NCBI GenBank assembly: GCA_014284505.1
Contig: JAAFYY010000001.1
Coordinates: forward strand, 4,092,001-4,156,000
DNA length: 64,000 nucleotides
DNA from: Streptacidiphilus sp. 4-A2
GTDB taxonomy: Bacteria > Actinomycetota > Actinomycetes > Streptomycetales > Streptomycetaceae
Direction of reading: 5' to 3'
Of this stretch, positions 11,092 to 19,700 are shown one piece after another. Positions within the stretch are counted from its first letter, which is position 1, and every line of letters starts with the position of its first letter. Below the pieces are notes generated by a model. It saw nothing but the letters and a program-made list of their open reading frames with translations, was not told the DNA's origin and ran no database searches. A program made the position numbers and the translations under genes.

Positions 11092-12060
11092 ATGGGCTCC
11101 ATGCCGGGTATGCCGGGCATGACGCAGGATCTGCCGCCGTGGACCGTCGGCGGGTCCTGGCCTTCCACCCCACCGCAACCTGCCGTTCCTGATCGGCTGC
11201 CTGCTGCTGCTCGGCCTCTACCTCGCGGGCGTGGTCCGGCTGCGCCGGCGCGTGACGCCTGGCCGATGGGGCGGACCGTCGCCTGGGTGCTCGGGTGCTG
11301 ACCATCGCCCTGGTCACCTGCACCGGCCTGGAGCAGTACGGCATGCAGATGCTCAGCGCGCACATGCTCCAGCACATGATGCTGTCCATGTTCTCGCCGA
11401 TCATCATGCTGATGGGCGCGCCGATCACGCTGGCCCTGCGGGCCCTGCCAGCCGGCGGCAAGGGCAGCCACGGCCGCGCGAACTGCTGGTGGCGCTGCTG
11501 CACTCGCGCTATGTGAAGGTGATCTCGCACCGGGTTCACCCTGCCGCTGTTCATCGCCAGCCTGTACGGCTGTACTTCACCCCGCTGTTCGACTTCCTGA
11601 TGAAGACGACCTGGGGCCACGAGCTGATGATGCTCCACTTCCTGGGCGTCGGACTGCTGTTCTTCTGGCCGATCATGGGCGTCGACCCGGGCCCGCACCG
11701 GCCCGGTCACCTGATGCGGATGCTGGAGCTGTTCATCGGGATGCCGTTCCACGCCTTCTTCGGCATCGCGATCATGATGTCCTCCGGGCTGATGGTGCAG
11801 ACCTTCGCCCATCCGGCGGCCTCGCTGGGCGTGAACCCGCTGTCCGACCAGCACATGGCGGGCGGGCTGGCCTGGGCCTTCAGCGAGATCCCGACCTTTA
11901 TCGTGCTGATCGCGCTGACCTTCCAGTGGGCGAAGTCGGAGGAGCGGCTCTCCCGCCGCAAGGACCGCACCGCGGACCGCGACGGCGACAAGGAACTCAA
12001 CGACTACAACGCCTACCTGGCCAACCTCCAGCGTCGCTCCGGGTCCAGCAGCAGGGCTGA
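11092..12060 (+). CDS. CtaG-like cytochrome c oxidase assembly / membrane protein (frameshifted)
   Basis: Polytopic membrane protein of the caa3_CtaG family, implicated in assembly of caa3-type cytochrome oxidase and copper handling. The N-terminus MGSMPGMPGMTQDLPPWT is Met-rich. Transmembrane blocks follow: LIGCLLLLGLYLAGVVRLRR, QMLSAHMLQHMMLSMFSPII, LMMLHFLGVGLLFFWPIMG and FFGIAIMMSSGLMV. The tail is charged and cytosolic. Repeated MxxxHMLQHMM and HxxH residues could bind copper. Shifts occur near 11170, 11250, 11292, 11480, 11535 and 12050; TGA 12058-12060 is the most plausible end because the next gene converges at 12120. Confidence 0.82.
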
Positions 12061-12090
12061 CCGGCCCGCCGCCCCGGCTCACCCCGCCGT

Positions 12091-12132
12091 TTCACCCGCC
12101 CCGCTTCACCCGCCCCGTTTCACCCCGCCGGT
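12091..12132. repeat. 14-bp tandem repeat, three copies
   Basis: TTCACCCGCCCCGC, TTCACCCGCCCCGT and a diverged third unit lie head to tail in the gap between convergent genes and run over the stop codon of the minus-strand TetR gene. Confidence 0.7.
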
Positions 12133-12867
12133 TCCGGCCCCGGCTCCCGGGCGGCGGCGCCCGGGCCGGCCTGGGTCACCAGACCGGCCAGGATCACGTC
12201 GAGCCCGAACGCGAAGCGCTCGTCACCCTCGTTGCGGGTCATCGGCGCGATCATGCTGATCAGCACCGGGTAGCGCTCCGGCGGCAGTGAGGCGAAGTAG
12301 CCGCGGATGCCGTCCAGGTACACCTCGGACTGCTGCGGGTCGTCCCGGCTGCCGCGCTGGCTGAGCTCGTGCGCGGAGGCCACCAGATAGAGCCCGATCA
12401 GGTCCACCCCGTACGCGGCGACCTGGTCCGGCAGGCCGCCGGCCCGCAGCAGCGCCAGCACGGTCTCGGCCGCGTCCAGGTGTGCGGCAGGGTCGGGATG
12501 TTGGAGGCCAGCGCGGCCCGGGCCAGGTCGTTGTGGGCGACCAGGTTGTCCCTGGCCTGCTTGAGGAAGTCCTTCAGCTGCGCCCGCCAGTCCCCGGAAT
12601 CGGGCACCGGGTGCACCAGGTCCGCGTAGACCCGGTCCAGCACCAGCTCGACCAGTTCCTCCTTGCCGCTGACATGCGCGTACAGCGAGGCCGCGCCGGT
12701 GTTCAGCTCCTGGGCGACCCGGCGCATGCTCAGCGCGTCCATGCCCTCGGCGTCGACGACGCCGAGCGCGACCTCGACGATGGCCTCCCGCCCCAGCGCG
12801 CGGCGCCGGGGCTGGCGCGGCTCCACGGCACCCCACGCGGTCGGACGGGCTTGGCGGCTGGGGCCAT
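12120..12867 (-). CDS. TetR-family repressor of the adjacent MFS pump (frameshifted)
   Basis: TetR-type regulator with the TetR class C-terminal domain. The helix-turn-helix region reads GREAIVEVALGVVDAEGMDA, then MRRVAQELNTGAASLYAHV. The ligand domain resumes after a shift near 12480 (DAAETVLALLRAGGLPDQVA) and ends ERFAFGLDVILAGL. I prefer ATG 12867 because GAGGAGTGAG precedes it, although a second shift in the first 20 codons is then required. It is divergent from the MFS transporter, and perfect dyads fill the shared promoter, the classic TetR/efflux arrangement. Confidence 0.82.
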
Positions 12868-12928
12868 GGGGCTCACTCCTCACGCGGTGCCGGACGGGTC
12901 CGGACTGATCATGCGGAACCCACTGTAG

Positions 12929-12957
12929 TTGACACGAACGGCGTTCGTAAGTAGAAC
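12929..12957 (+). promoter_or_regulatory. sigma-70-type promoter for the MFS gene
   Basis: TTGACA (12929-12934), a 17-base spacer and TAGAAC (12952-12957). Both elements are overlapped by the inverted repeats described next, so repressor binding would block polymerase. Confidence 0.55.
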
Positions 12958-12983
12958 AGTGTTCGTCACGACGAACACTGTTC
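12934..12983. promoter_or_regulatory. TetR operator: two dyads in the TetR/MFS promoter
   Basis: The strong element has 14-base arms GAACAGTGTTCGTC (12954-12967) and GACGAACACTGTTC (12970-12983) separated by two bases, a perfect inverted repeat. A second dyad, ACGAACGGCGTTCGT, is at 12934-12948. Both share a CGAAC/GTTCG core and lie on the promoter. Confidence 0.8.
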
Positions 12984-13018
12984 GCACCAACTCCTTCCAT
13001 GATGCCCCAGGGGAATCC

Positions 13019-14518
13019 ATGAGCCGCACCGCCGACCGCACCGCAGACCGAAGCAGCGACACCACCGGCGCCGGCGCCGACCCGGCCGCCGAACCCGAAC
13101 CGCCCGGCGGGGCGCGCCCTCCGGTTACCGCTGGCGCTGGCAGATCCTCGCCGTGGTGCTGATCGCCGAGGTCATGGACCTGCTCGACACCACTATCGTC
13201 AACGTCGCCGCGCCCGCGATCCATGCCGCCTCGGCGGCGGGAGCACCCAGATCCAGTGGATCACCGCCGGCTACACCCTCCCCTTCGCGGTGCTGCTGAT
13301 CACCGGCGCGCGCCTGGGCGACCTGGTCGGCCGCAAGCGGATGTTCCTGACCGGCGCGTTCGGCTTCACCCTGTGCTCGGCGCTCTGCGCGCTCGCGGCC
13401 GACCCGGGGATGCTGGTGGCCTCCGCGCGCTCCAGGGCGGCTTCGCGGCGATGATGATCCCGCAGGGCCTCGGCATCCTGCGCTCGGTCTTCCCCCGGAC
13501 GAGGCAGGCGGGGCCTTCGCCGCCTTCGGCCGGTCATGGGCCTGTCCTCGGTGATCGGCCCGACCCTCGGCGGTTCCTGGTCACCGCGAACCTGTTCGGC
13601 ACCGGCTGGCGCATGATCTTCCTGATCAATCTGCCGCTCGGCCTGGCCGCCGTGCTGCTGGGCGCCAGACTCTTCCCCAAGGACGTCCGCGGCCACGCCG
13701 CCACCCGCTCGACCTGCCCGGAATGGCCCTGGTCAGCGCGGCCGTGCTGCTGCTGGTCTACCCTGGTCCAGGGCCGGGAGCTGGGCTGGCCGGGCTGGAC
13801 CTATGCCGCCATGGCCGCCTCCGTCCCGCTGCTGGCGCTGTTCGGCCTGCACCAGCGGCGGGTGTCCCGGGCCGGCGGCTCACCGCTGGTCGAGCCCAGC
13901 CTCTTCGCCAACCGCGCCTTTGTCGCGGCGCTGGCCACCGGCCTGGTCTTCTTCGCCGCCATGTCGGGCCTGATGCTGACGCTGACGCTGACCATGCAGC
14001 TCGGCTTCGGCTGGACCGCCCTGCATGCGGGCGCCACCATGATCCCGTTCTCGCTGGGCATCGTCCCCGGCGCGATCCTGGCCGGCGGGGTGCTCGGCCC
14101 GCGCTACGGACGCCGGGTGCTGCACGCCGGCATGCTCGTCGCCGCGCTCGGCACCTTCGGCCTGTGGGCCACCGTCGCCCACTGGGGCCTGCGCACCGGC
14201 ACCTGGGAGCTGGCCCCGGCGCTGGTGGTGACCGGCTTCGGCATGGGGCTGATCATGGCGCCGTTCTTCGACATCGCCCTCGCCGGGGTCACCGACGAGC
14301 AGAACGGCTCGGCCTCCGGCGTGCTCAACGCCGTGCAGCAGCTGGGCGGGTCGATCGGGGTGGCCGCCCTGGGCACCGGCTTCTTCAGCTGGGCCGCGAG
14401 CAGCGGCTGGGTCGACGCCTCCGGCTGGACGCTGGGCTGCGCCGCGGCGGCACTGCTGGGCTCCGCCGCGATCGCCTTCGCCCTGCCCATGGCGGCCCGC
14501 CCGGACAGCGGTCACTGA
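13019..14518 (+). CDS. MFS transporter, DHA2/EmrB-QacA drug efflux type (frameshifted)
   Basis: About 500 residues, 14-helix drug:proton antiporter family. Motif D1-like AEVMDLLDTTIVNVAAPAI, motif A GARLGDLVGRKRMFLTGAF, and motif C-like MGLSSVIGPTLGG are visible across frames; from about 13770 to the stop the sequence is in one frame (FIANRAF-type helices, then IMAPFFDIALAGVTDEQNGSASG). Shifts occur near 13115, 13235, 13425, 13530, 13705 and 13760. ATG 13019 follows a GGGGAA site. It is controlled by the divergent TetR; substrate unknown. Confidence 0.88.
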
Positions 14519-14523
14519 GCCCC

Positions 14524-14557
14524 GGTCGGCCGGGTCAGGACGGCCACCCGGCCGACC
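14524..14557. terminator. bidirectional stem-loop between convergent MFS and NUDIX genes
   Basis: GGTCGGCCGGGT (14524-14535) and ACCCGGCCGACC (14546-14557) form a perfect 12-base-pair stem with a 10-base loop, six bases after the MFS stop codon. Confidence 0.75.
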
Positions 14558-14578
14558 CGGCCCCTGCCGCCCCGGCGG

Positions 14579-15082
14579 TCAGCGGGCCGGCGGAGGGTTG
14601 GGCACATAGCCGAGGTCGACCGGCTGCTCCGGCGGCCCGTTCCGGCGCAGCTCCGCCAGCAGCGCCACCAGCTGCGGCGGCCACAGCAGCTCCGGGCACC
14701 CGGCCAGCTCCTCCGGCGTCCACCAGCGGCAGGTCATGATCCCGTCCTGGGCGAAGGAGTCGGCCAGATCCCCCACCGGATCCCGGCGCGGGCCCTCGGC
14801 CAGGAAGATCACCTCCCGCTGCCGGGTCGGCACTCCGGCGCGGGTGTAGTCGTGCTCCCACCGCCACAGCGGCGGCCCGGTGCGCACGTCGTCCCAGCCG
14901 GTCTCCTCGACCGTCTCCCGCACCGCCCCCGCCAGCTCGTCCTCCCCCTCCTCCAGTCCGCCGCCGGGCAGCACCCAGTGCAGCCCGACCTCGACATCGT
15001 CGTGGAGCTGCAGGAACACCGCGCCCCCGGGGTCCAGTACCAGCAATCGCGCGGCCCGGCGCGCCACCCGTTCAGTACTCAT
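14579..15082 (-). CDS. NUDIX hydrolase
   Basis: A 167-residue NUDIX pyrophosphohydrolase cleaving nucleoside diphosphate-X compounds. The Nudix box is seen as GGGLEEGEDELAGAV followed by RETVEETGW, fitting Gx5Ex7REUxEExGU. The N-terminal strand reads RAARLLVLDPGGAVFLQLHD. I place the start at ATG 15082 (MSTERVARRA); an open frame further upstream has no family similarity. The gene is intact. Substrate is not predictable (mutator-type and housecleaning enzymes share this form). Confidence 0.88.
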   Translation of the reverse strand: MSTERVARRAARLLVLDPGGAVFLQLHDDVEVGLHWVLPGGGLEEGEDELAGAVRETVEETGWDDVRTGPPLWRWEHDYTRAGVPTRQREVIFLAEGPRRDPVGDLADSFAQDGIMTCRWWTPEELAGCPELLWPPQLVALLAELRRNGPPEQPVDLGYVPNPPPAR

Positions 15083-15499
15083 GCAGCAGACCCTAGGGGT
15101 GCGGGCGCGCTCCGGTCCGGGAATCCGGGGAACTCGCCCCCGGGTTCTCCGGGCCCGGTTTTCCGGGGGCGGAACCACCATCCTCCGGCCGCACCGCACC
15201 ACTTCACCCGTACGGGTTATAGCAAATTTCGGAAGGTTTACTCCAGGACGTGAAAATCTGCCCATCGCAGCAGGTCAAGGTGCATGTGTAGCTGGTCGAC
15301 AGATTTATTCGACCCTGCCTGAAATTTCACCCGGACCGCCCAGTAATACGGTCTGGAAAATCGACTTCAAGGCCCCGGAAACGCCTAGTGACAAGAATCA
15401 CAGAATCGCGTCCCAGCATGAACATCGCCTAAAAACGTGCCAATACTGTCGCCCGAGCAGAGAAAGTCCCCGCCGCCGTGGCGGGGCGGTCCGACCGGA
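15083..15499. other. intergenic region upstream of the riboswitch
   Basis: No gene is supported. The stretch 15215-15440 is clearly less GC-rich than its surroundings and probably carries promoters for the riboswitch-controlled gene. No tRNA or other RNA was recognised in it. Confidence 0.4.
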
Positions 15500-15680
15500 C
15501 GCCGAGTCCCGCCACCGGTCGGGCGCCGGGTGCTCACACACCTGACAGGCGGGAGCGGGGACCCGAGCAGGGCGGGGCGGTCCTCCAGACCGTCCCTTGG
15601 GGTGAAGCCACAGCCGTGGCAGGGCAGCTTTCGGAGCCCAAACCCGACAGGGAGACTTCCGCAGGCGGTTCCGGAAGGGC
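15500..15680 (+). ncRNA. c-di-AMP riboswitch (ydaO/yuaA class)
   Basis: The 5' leader of the NlpC/P60 gene contains the conserved blocks of the ydaO class in order: GGGGACCC (15557-15564), CTTGGGGTGAAGCC (15596-15609), GCAGGGC (15619-15625), AACCCGACAGG (15641-15651) and GGCGGTTCCGGAAGG (15664-15678), ending six bases before the start codon. In actinomycetes this riboswitch class is known to sit before cell-wall hydrolase genes and to lower their expression when c-di-AMP is high. The 5' boundary is approximate. Confidence 0.8.
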
Positions 15681-15684
15681 CCGC

Positions 15685-16195
15685 ATGACTGCGTCCGTGG
15701 ACACCCACGCCCCGATCCCGAACCAGAGCGAAACGGGCCGCAGAACGCGGCTCGGCCGCTGGCGCGCCGGTGCCACCGCCGCGCTCACCCTGGCCGCGGT
15801 GGCCGGATCCACCCTGCTGACCACCATCCCGGCCGACGCCGCGACCATCGAGGGCCGGGCGCTGACCATCGCTGCGTCAAAACACGGCGACCCCTACCTC
15901 TGGGGCGCCACCGGCCCGGACGCGTTCGACTGCTCCGGGCTGACCTACTACTCGTTCCGGAACGCGGGCAGGCAGCTGCCGCGCACCGCCCAGGCGCAGT
16001 ACGACAGCGTCGAGCACATCCCCCGGAGCCGGCGGCTCCCCGGCGACCTGGTGTTCTTCCACCCGCAACGGGTACGTCTACCACGTCGGGATCTACGCCG
16101 GGGACGACCGGATCTGGCACTCGCCGCACCCGGGGGCCCGGGTGCGGCTGGAGCAGATCTGGACCACCGAGGTCTGGTACGGCCGGATCCGATGA
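15685..16195 (+). CDS. secreted NlpC/P60 (C40) cell-wall hydrolase (frameshifted near the end)
   Basis: About 170 residues. A signal peptide/anchor is seen (RWRAGATAALTLAAVAGSTLL, then PADA). The C40 peptidase core carries DAFDCSGLTYYSF with the nucleophile Cys, and after a shift near 16062 YVYHVGIYAG with the catalytic His. The end is EVWYGRIR and TGA 16193-16195. The enzyme is expected to cleave peptidoglycan stem peptides outside the cell. Control by the preceding c-di-AMP riboswitch links it to wall turnover during growth or germination. Confidence 0.88.
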
Positions 16196-16214
16196 GCGGC
16201 GGAGCGGCGGGCGG

Positions 16215-17228
16215 CTACCGGGACTCCCCCGGGTAGCGGACCTTGGTCTGCGCCCGGGCCGCGTCCAGGATGTCCATGACCTCCAGGGTGCTGCTCCAGG
16301 GCACCAGCGGGCTCTCCAGCAGGCCGGCCCGCAGGCAGCGCATGGCCTCCTCCGCCTCATGGGTGTAGCCGAGCCCGGTGTAGGGCGCCGGAATGACCTC
16401 CGGCGCCACCTGCTCGCCCTCACCCCGGTAGAGCAGCAGCTCGTTCGGGCGGAAGAAGGGCGCGGGCAGCTCGATCCGGCCCAGGGTGCCGGAGACGGCC
16501 GCGCGCAGCGGCGTCCCGGCGACGATGCCGCAGCTGAGCGTGGCCACCGCGCCCGAGTCGTAGCCGAGCAGCAGCCCGGTGGTGGCGTCCACGCCCTCCG
16601 GGGTGAGGCTCGCCCAGGCCTGGACGCTGTCGGGCACACCGAGCAGCAGATGGGCCAGGGCCACCGGGTAGACGCCGAGGTCCAGCAGCGCGCCGCCGCC
16701 GAGCGCCGGGTCGCGCAGCCGGCTGGCCGGGTCGAACGGCCCGGCCAGGCCGAAGTCCGCGTGCAGGGCGCCGACCGTGCCGATCGCGCCCTCGGCCACC
16801 AGCCGGGCCGCCTCCCGGACCGCCGGGTTGCAGCGCATCCACATGGCCTCCATCAGGAACAGTCCCCGCTCGGCGGCGAGCGCGACCAGTTCCCGGGACT
16901 CGGCGGCGGCCAGCGTGAACGGCTTCTCGCACAGCACCGCGCGTCCGGCCTCCAGGCAGAGCCTGGTGGCCTGGTAGTGGGCGTGGTGCGGGGTGGCCAC
17001 ATAGACGATGTCGACGTCCTGGTCGGCCGCCAGCCCGGCCCAGCTGCCATGGGCGCGCGGGATCCCGAAGCGGTCGGCGAAGGCCCGGGCGGACTCCTGG
17101 CTGCGCGAGCCGACCGCGACCACCTCGGCGTCCGGCAGCAGCTGGAGGTCGTGGGTGAACTGCTCGGCTATGGAACCGGTGGCCAGGATGCCCCAGCGGA
17201 CGGCATTCTTCGGTCGATCAGGCTGCAT
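16215..17228 (-). CDS. Gfo/Idh/MocA-family oxidoreductase
   Basis: A 337-residue NAD(P)-dependent sugar/inositol-type dehydrogenase. N-terminal Rossmann domain: VRWGILATGSIAEQFTHDL, then VYVATPHHAHY and CEKPFTL, whose Lys is the conserved catalytic residue of the EKP motif. C-terminal domain: GGALLDLGVYPVALAHLLLG. Length and architecture match dihydrodiol/glucose-fructose-type relatives. The gene is intact. It is convergent with the NlpC/P60 gene, and bioF lies upstream on the same strand; no functional link to biotin is evident. Confidence 0.9.
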   Translation of the reverse strand: MQPDRPKNAVRWGILATGSIAEQFTHDLQLLPDAEVVAVGSRSQESARAFADRFGIPRAHGSWAGLAADQDVDIVYVATPHHAHYQATRLCLEAGRAVLCEKPFTLAAAESRELVALAAERGLFLMEAMWMRCNPAVREAARLVAEGAIGTVGALHADFGLAGPFDPASRLRDPALGGGALLDLGVYPVALAHLLLGVPDSVQAWASLTPEGVDATTGLLLGYDSGAVATLSCGIVAGTPLRAAVSGTLGRIELPAPFFRPNELLLYRGEGEQVAPEVIPAPYTGLGYTHEAEEAMRCLRAGLLESPLVPWSSTLEVMDILDAARAQTKVRYPGESR

Positions 17229-17291
17229 GGGCCCATCAAACTCGCTCCGGCCACCGGCGTCGAGGCCCGGCCGGAAGCCGGGCCGCCGCGG

Positions 17292-18465
17292 TCAGCTGCC
17301 GGGCGCGGTCCGGGTGACCACCTCGACCGCGAAGCCGATCTGCTCCTCGGTCAGGTCCGCCCGGGCGGTGAGCCGCAGCCGGGACCAGCGGTCCGGCACG
17401 GACGGCGGCCGGAAGCAGCCGACCGCCAGCCCCTTCTCCCGGCAGGCCGCGGCCCAGGCCAGGGCCTGCTCCGGGGTGTCCACCCGGACCGAGACCACCG
17501 CGCCCTGCGGGCTGCTCACCGGCAGCCCGGCCGCGGCGAGCCGCTCCGACAGGGCCCGGGCGACCTCCCCGGAGCGGGCCGCGCGCTGCGGTTCCTCGCG
17601 CAGCAGCCGCAGCGCGCCCAGGGCGGCGCCGACCGCCGCCGGGGCGAGCCCGGTGTCGAAGATAAAGGTGCGCGCGGACTGCACCAGGTGCTCGATCACC
17701 CGGCGCGGACCCAGCACCGCCCCGCCCTGGGAGCCGAGCGACTTGGACAGGGTGACCGTCGCCAGCACGTCCGGCGCGCCCGCCAGACCGGCCGCGGCCA
17801 GGGCTCCCGCGCCGCCGGGGCCGAGCACGCCCAGGCCGTGGGCGTCGTCGGTGAGCAGCGCCGCGCCGTGCTCGCGGCAGGCCGCGGCCAGCTCGGCCAG
17901 CGGGGCGGCGTCGCCGTCGACCGAGAACACGGAGTCGCTGACCACCAGCGCCCGGCGTTCGGTCCGGGCGGCGAGCGCGGCGCGGACCGACTCCGGGTCG
18001 CGGTGCCCGGCCCGGACCACCCGGGCCCGGGACAGCCGGCAGCCGTCGATCAGCGAGGCGTGGTTGAGCGCGTCGGAGACGATCAGGGTGTCCGCGTCGG
18101 TGAGCGCGGTCAGCGCCGCCATATTGGCGGTGTAGCCGCTGGAGAACACCAGCGCGGCCTCGGCGCCGCAGAAGTCGGCGAGTTCGGCCTCCAGCTCGGC
18201 GTGCAGCTCGGTGCTGCCGGTGACCAGCCGCGAGCCGGTCGAGCCGCCGCCCCAGCGCAGTGCGGCGTCCGCCGCGGCCCGGGTCACCCGGGGGTGGCGG
18301 ACCAGGCCAGGTAGTCGTTGCTGGCGAGGTCCAGCAGGCCCTCGCCGGGGGCGCGGTGGCGCAGGGTGCGGACCAGGCCGGCCTCCCGCCGGGCGGCGGC
18401 GGCCGCGTCCAGCCAGTCGAAGGGGTCGGCGGCGGGCACCGGGGCACGGGTGCGGTGGTGGTCAT
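17292..18465 (-). CDS. bioF: 8-amino-7-oxononanoate synthase (frameshifted N-terminus)
   Basis: PLP enzyme that condenses pimeloyl-thioester with alanine, the first committed ring-building step of biotin synthesis. Family landmarks: ADPFDWLDAAAAARR, LLDLASNDYLAW, GSTGSRLVTGSTELHAELE, DDAHGLGVLG and the PLP-binding Lys in TLSKSLGSQGG. ATG 18465 gives MTTTAPVP, but a shift near 18440 is needed to join it to the conserved N-terminus, and another near 18310. bioB, bioA and bioD lie 1.2 kb away on the other strand, so the pathway is nearly complete here. Confidence 0.92.
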
Positions 18466-18646
18466 CCGGAGCACGCTCCGCGCTGGGCCTGCTGCCACGC
18501 GCAGCGCGGGCACAGCGGCCGCACCGGGGTGTCGGCGGGTGTTCGCTCGGTTCGCCGCACAGGACGCAGTCGGCGACGGCCCCGGGGCTGCTCCGGGGCG
18601 GAAACCGGCGGCGGGGGCTGGTCTCGCAGTAGGTGTCGGGCTCCAC
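18462..18646 (-). CDS. small CxxC/CxxC protein upstream of and overlapping bioF
   Basis: A short reading frame starts at GTG 18646 and contains CVLCGEPSEHPP. In one frame it goes on to a second pair RCGRC and runs into bioF coding sequence. With a one-base shift near 18525 it reads LCPRCAWQQAQRGACSG and stops at TGA overlapping the bioF ATG (ATGA). I prefer the second reading: its codons are GC3-rich and it gives normal operon overlap. Two CxxC pairs suggest a zinc ribbon or Fe-S site. Family unknown; a biotin-synthase accessory role is only a guess from position. Confidence 0.45.
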
Positions 18647-18738
18647 GGGGCGATCCTAACCGCTGCTCCGCGGCTCCGGCCGGGCCGCCGGGGAGTGCCA
18701 CCGGGGAGGGCGCGGCGGGAGGGCGGCCCCGGGCCGGC

Positions 18739-19531
18739 TCACTGCCAGGCGAGTTTGGCACCCACGGTGTAGGCCAGGAACCAGGTGGGGGTGTCCAGCT
18801 CGCCGGCAACCGGCTGGCCGGTGGCGGTGACCGACTCGACCACGTCCACGGCGCTGCCCACGGCCTCGACCCGGGTCTGCACCGAAGGCACCGTCCCCGG
18901 CGTCGAGGCGGGCAGGCCGGGGCGCCGCTCTGGGTGGTGTTCTGCGCGGCGGTGGAGGGCGGCACGCTGGCGGCGGTCAGGCCGGAGGGCTGCTGGAAGG
19001 TCACCGCGCCGGGCCCCGGCAGCCCCGACAGCCCCTTGGCCGCCGCGGACGCCGCCGCCGGTCCGCTGTAGAAGAACACGGTCACACAGGTGTAGACACT
19101 GTGGTCCTGCTCGACGTAGTCGGCGGTCAGGTAGCCGGTGCAGCCGGTGGCCGCGGCGGCGGGCGCGCCCGCGGTGAGCGCCTCGTCGCAGTCGGCGCTG
19201 CTGCTGCCGCCGTAGCGGGTGGCCTGGTAGGCGTCCGCGCTGGTGGGGTGGGCGGCTCGGAGACGGCGGCGGGCAGTACATCGTTCAGCCGCAGCGCGGC
19301 GACTTCCTGGACGGTGCCGCCGCTGCCGGCCCCGTCCGTCCCCACGCTCTCCTGGGAGACCGATCCGTTGTCCCCGCCGGCCCGGTTGACCTGGGCGGAC
19401 CGGGCGTAGTGCACCTCGCCCCAGGTCGCGCCGACGGCGGCCACGGCGAGCGCCAGGAGCAGCACGGCGGTCCGGGGCGTACGGCTGCGGACTCCCGGTT
19501 CGGCGGCGCGGTGCTCACCCCTGGTGTTCAT
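18739..19531 (-). CDS. membrane-anchored or secreted protein of unknown function (frameshifted)
   Basis: About 260 residues. The N-terminus MNTRGEHRAAEPGVRSR precedes one hydrophobic helix (TAVLLLALAVAAVGATWG), an uncleaved anchor or signal. The exported part contains SADCDEALTAG, CTGYLTADYVEQDHSVYTC with two Cys, VTVFFYSGPAAASAAAKGL and a C-terminal VDVVESVTATGQPVAGELD. Shifts near 18915 and 19250 are needed. I recognise no domain; the form is like many conserved streptomycete exported proteins. It shares the intergenic region with bioB but faces away from it. Confidence 0.6.
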
Positions 19532-19700
19532 TCCGCAGAGTCTAGAGGTCGATCTTGTGCGCAGGGCAGGGGTAGTGCTGTGCATTCGCCCCCATGCGGA
19601 TGATTTGAAGAGTTCTTTCACATCCGGGCCAACCATCGGTGTGATCTTCTGGCGGGTTCGGCACTGGCGTGGACCGGCCCCCGGAAGGCAGGATCGCGGC

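Noticed and set aside
19532..19700. A biotin-responsive operator or riboswitch upstream of bioB.
   Set aside because: No BirA or BioQ-type dyad could be recognised, and no biotin riboswitch class is known to me.
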